64,000 bases of DNA from Vitellaria paradoxa (lineage: Eukaryota > Streptophyta > Magnoliopsida > Ericales > Sapotaceae). The position numbers and the translations under genes are program-made. Every line of letters starts with the position of its first letter. Positions within the stretch are counted from its first letter, which is position 1. The stretch is from NCBI GenBank assembly GCA_019916065.1, contig CM034243.1, positions 744,001-808,000 on the forward strand, given 5' to 3'. Under the pieces are notes generated by a model. It saw only the letters and a program-made list of their open reading frames with translations. It was not told the DNA's origin and did not search any database. Below are positions 63,640 through 64,000 of this stretch, piece after piece.

Positions 63640-64000
63640 CTGCACACAAGATGTTATAGGTTGTAAGAATTTACTTAGAGGTGTTCAACAATTTGCATGA
63701 ATAAAAAAGGGTGTGGCTTACGTTGTAGATCTTTGTTGTGGGCAATTTGCTGCAGAAATAATTGGGTATTCGAATTCCATGCTGGTGTGTTCAATATTTT
63801 TTGTTATTGGATCATTGAGGTATTGGTCTTTAAGTTTCGATTCCACATACTCTTTCTGATACAATATGACAAATGTGGAGACAGTATGAGTTTTAATAAA
63901 CAGTACCGGTACTGTTGTAAATAGTAGAAAAGAGTACCAATGAATTTATGTATAAAATTTACACACAGAATCTTACCACTTTCCTTGCATCCTCAAGATA
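63640..64000 (-). other. Probable intron of the ULP1-type gene with a GGTACTG palindrome
   Basis: The 18-bp perfect palindrome AACAGTACCGGTACTGTT lies at 63899-63916. Around it is AT-rich DNA without supported coding content. The last 20-25 bases may be the end of the preceding ULP1 exon. Confidence 0.45.

Larger units (their letters stand above)
59746..64000 (+). mobile_element. Mutator-like element with mudrA and ULP1-type genes (right end outside window)
   Basis: The left terminal region (59746-59965, starting GAAAAATTGTATCTAAGTC) recurs as the inverted right end of the element at 25.2-27.4 kb, which defines it as an element terminus. Inside are a plus-strand mudrA-type transposase (60376-62824) and, facing it, a minus-strand exon of a C48/ULP1-type protease (63489-63639). 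Plant MULEs that carry ULP1-like genes are known (Kaonashi/CUMULE type), so the pairing supports this subtype. GGTACTGTTT motifs are dispersed from 60447 to the window end. Both genes carry disabling changes. The right terminal repeat is beyond 64000. Confidence 0.85.

Overview
The window is nuclear DNA of a eudicot plant. The evidence is intron-containing genes with GT..AG borders, AT-rich spacers, plant-specific proteins (a pyrophosphorylase/kinase of the FKGP type, WNK kinase, RS31-type SR factor, PLS-class PPR, U-box/ARM ligase, plastid F1 delta-like protein) and plant transposon families. Gene models were built by reading splice borders by eye and comparing with remembered plant relatives, so species and exact orthology are inference.

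Layout. 0.45-1.66 kb, minus: the first two exons of an FKGP-like L-fucose salvage enzyme. 2.55-3.67 kb: a Harbinger-like non-autonomous element with a tRNA-derived SINE nested in it. 6.7-10.4 kb, plus: a seven-exon WNK8/10-like kinase. 11.6-13.6 kb, minus: RNA polymerase III subunit RPC10. 17.7-18.0 kb, plus: a single-exon KIC/PBP1-like EF-hand protein. 20.6-24.1 kb, minus: an RS31-like splicing factor with a 2.3-kb first intron and a 31-nt last exon. 29.6-35.0 kb, plus: an ECA2-like ER Ca2+-ATPase, complete in seven coding exons. 37.6-39.2 kb, minus: a PPR protein with an in-frame 108-nt candidate intron. 41.3-53.0 kb, minus: a four-exon PUB42/43/44-like U-box ligase whose long introns hold a hAT element, a SINE, a LINE tail and a duplicated MITE. 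54-58.9 kb: AT-rich spacer. 58.9-59.5 kb, minus: a plastid ATP-synthase-delta-like protein with only the N-terminal domain. 59.75-64.0 kb: most of a decayed Mutator-like element (MULE).

Most notable: two related MULEs 32 kb apart. The right-hand one carries a mudrA-type transposase (plus) facing a ULP1-type cysteine-protease exon (minus), both broken. Its intron, its transposase coding start and the interval between the two genes are studded with the motif GGTACTGTTT and with perfect palindromes built from it. The left-hand one (25.2-27.4 kb) has matching ends but no transposase. Its interior is a tandem array of about 9-10 units of about 146 bp, each unit carrying several copies of the same motif. 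The motif array therefore looks like a shared component of this transposon family rather than random satellite DNA.

The other genes are independent housekeeping and signalling genes with no evident operon-like or pathway clustering.
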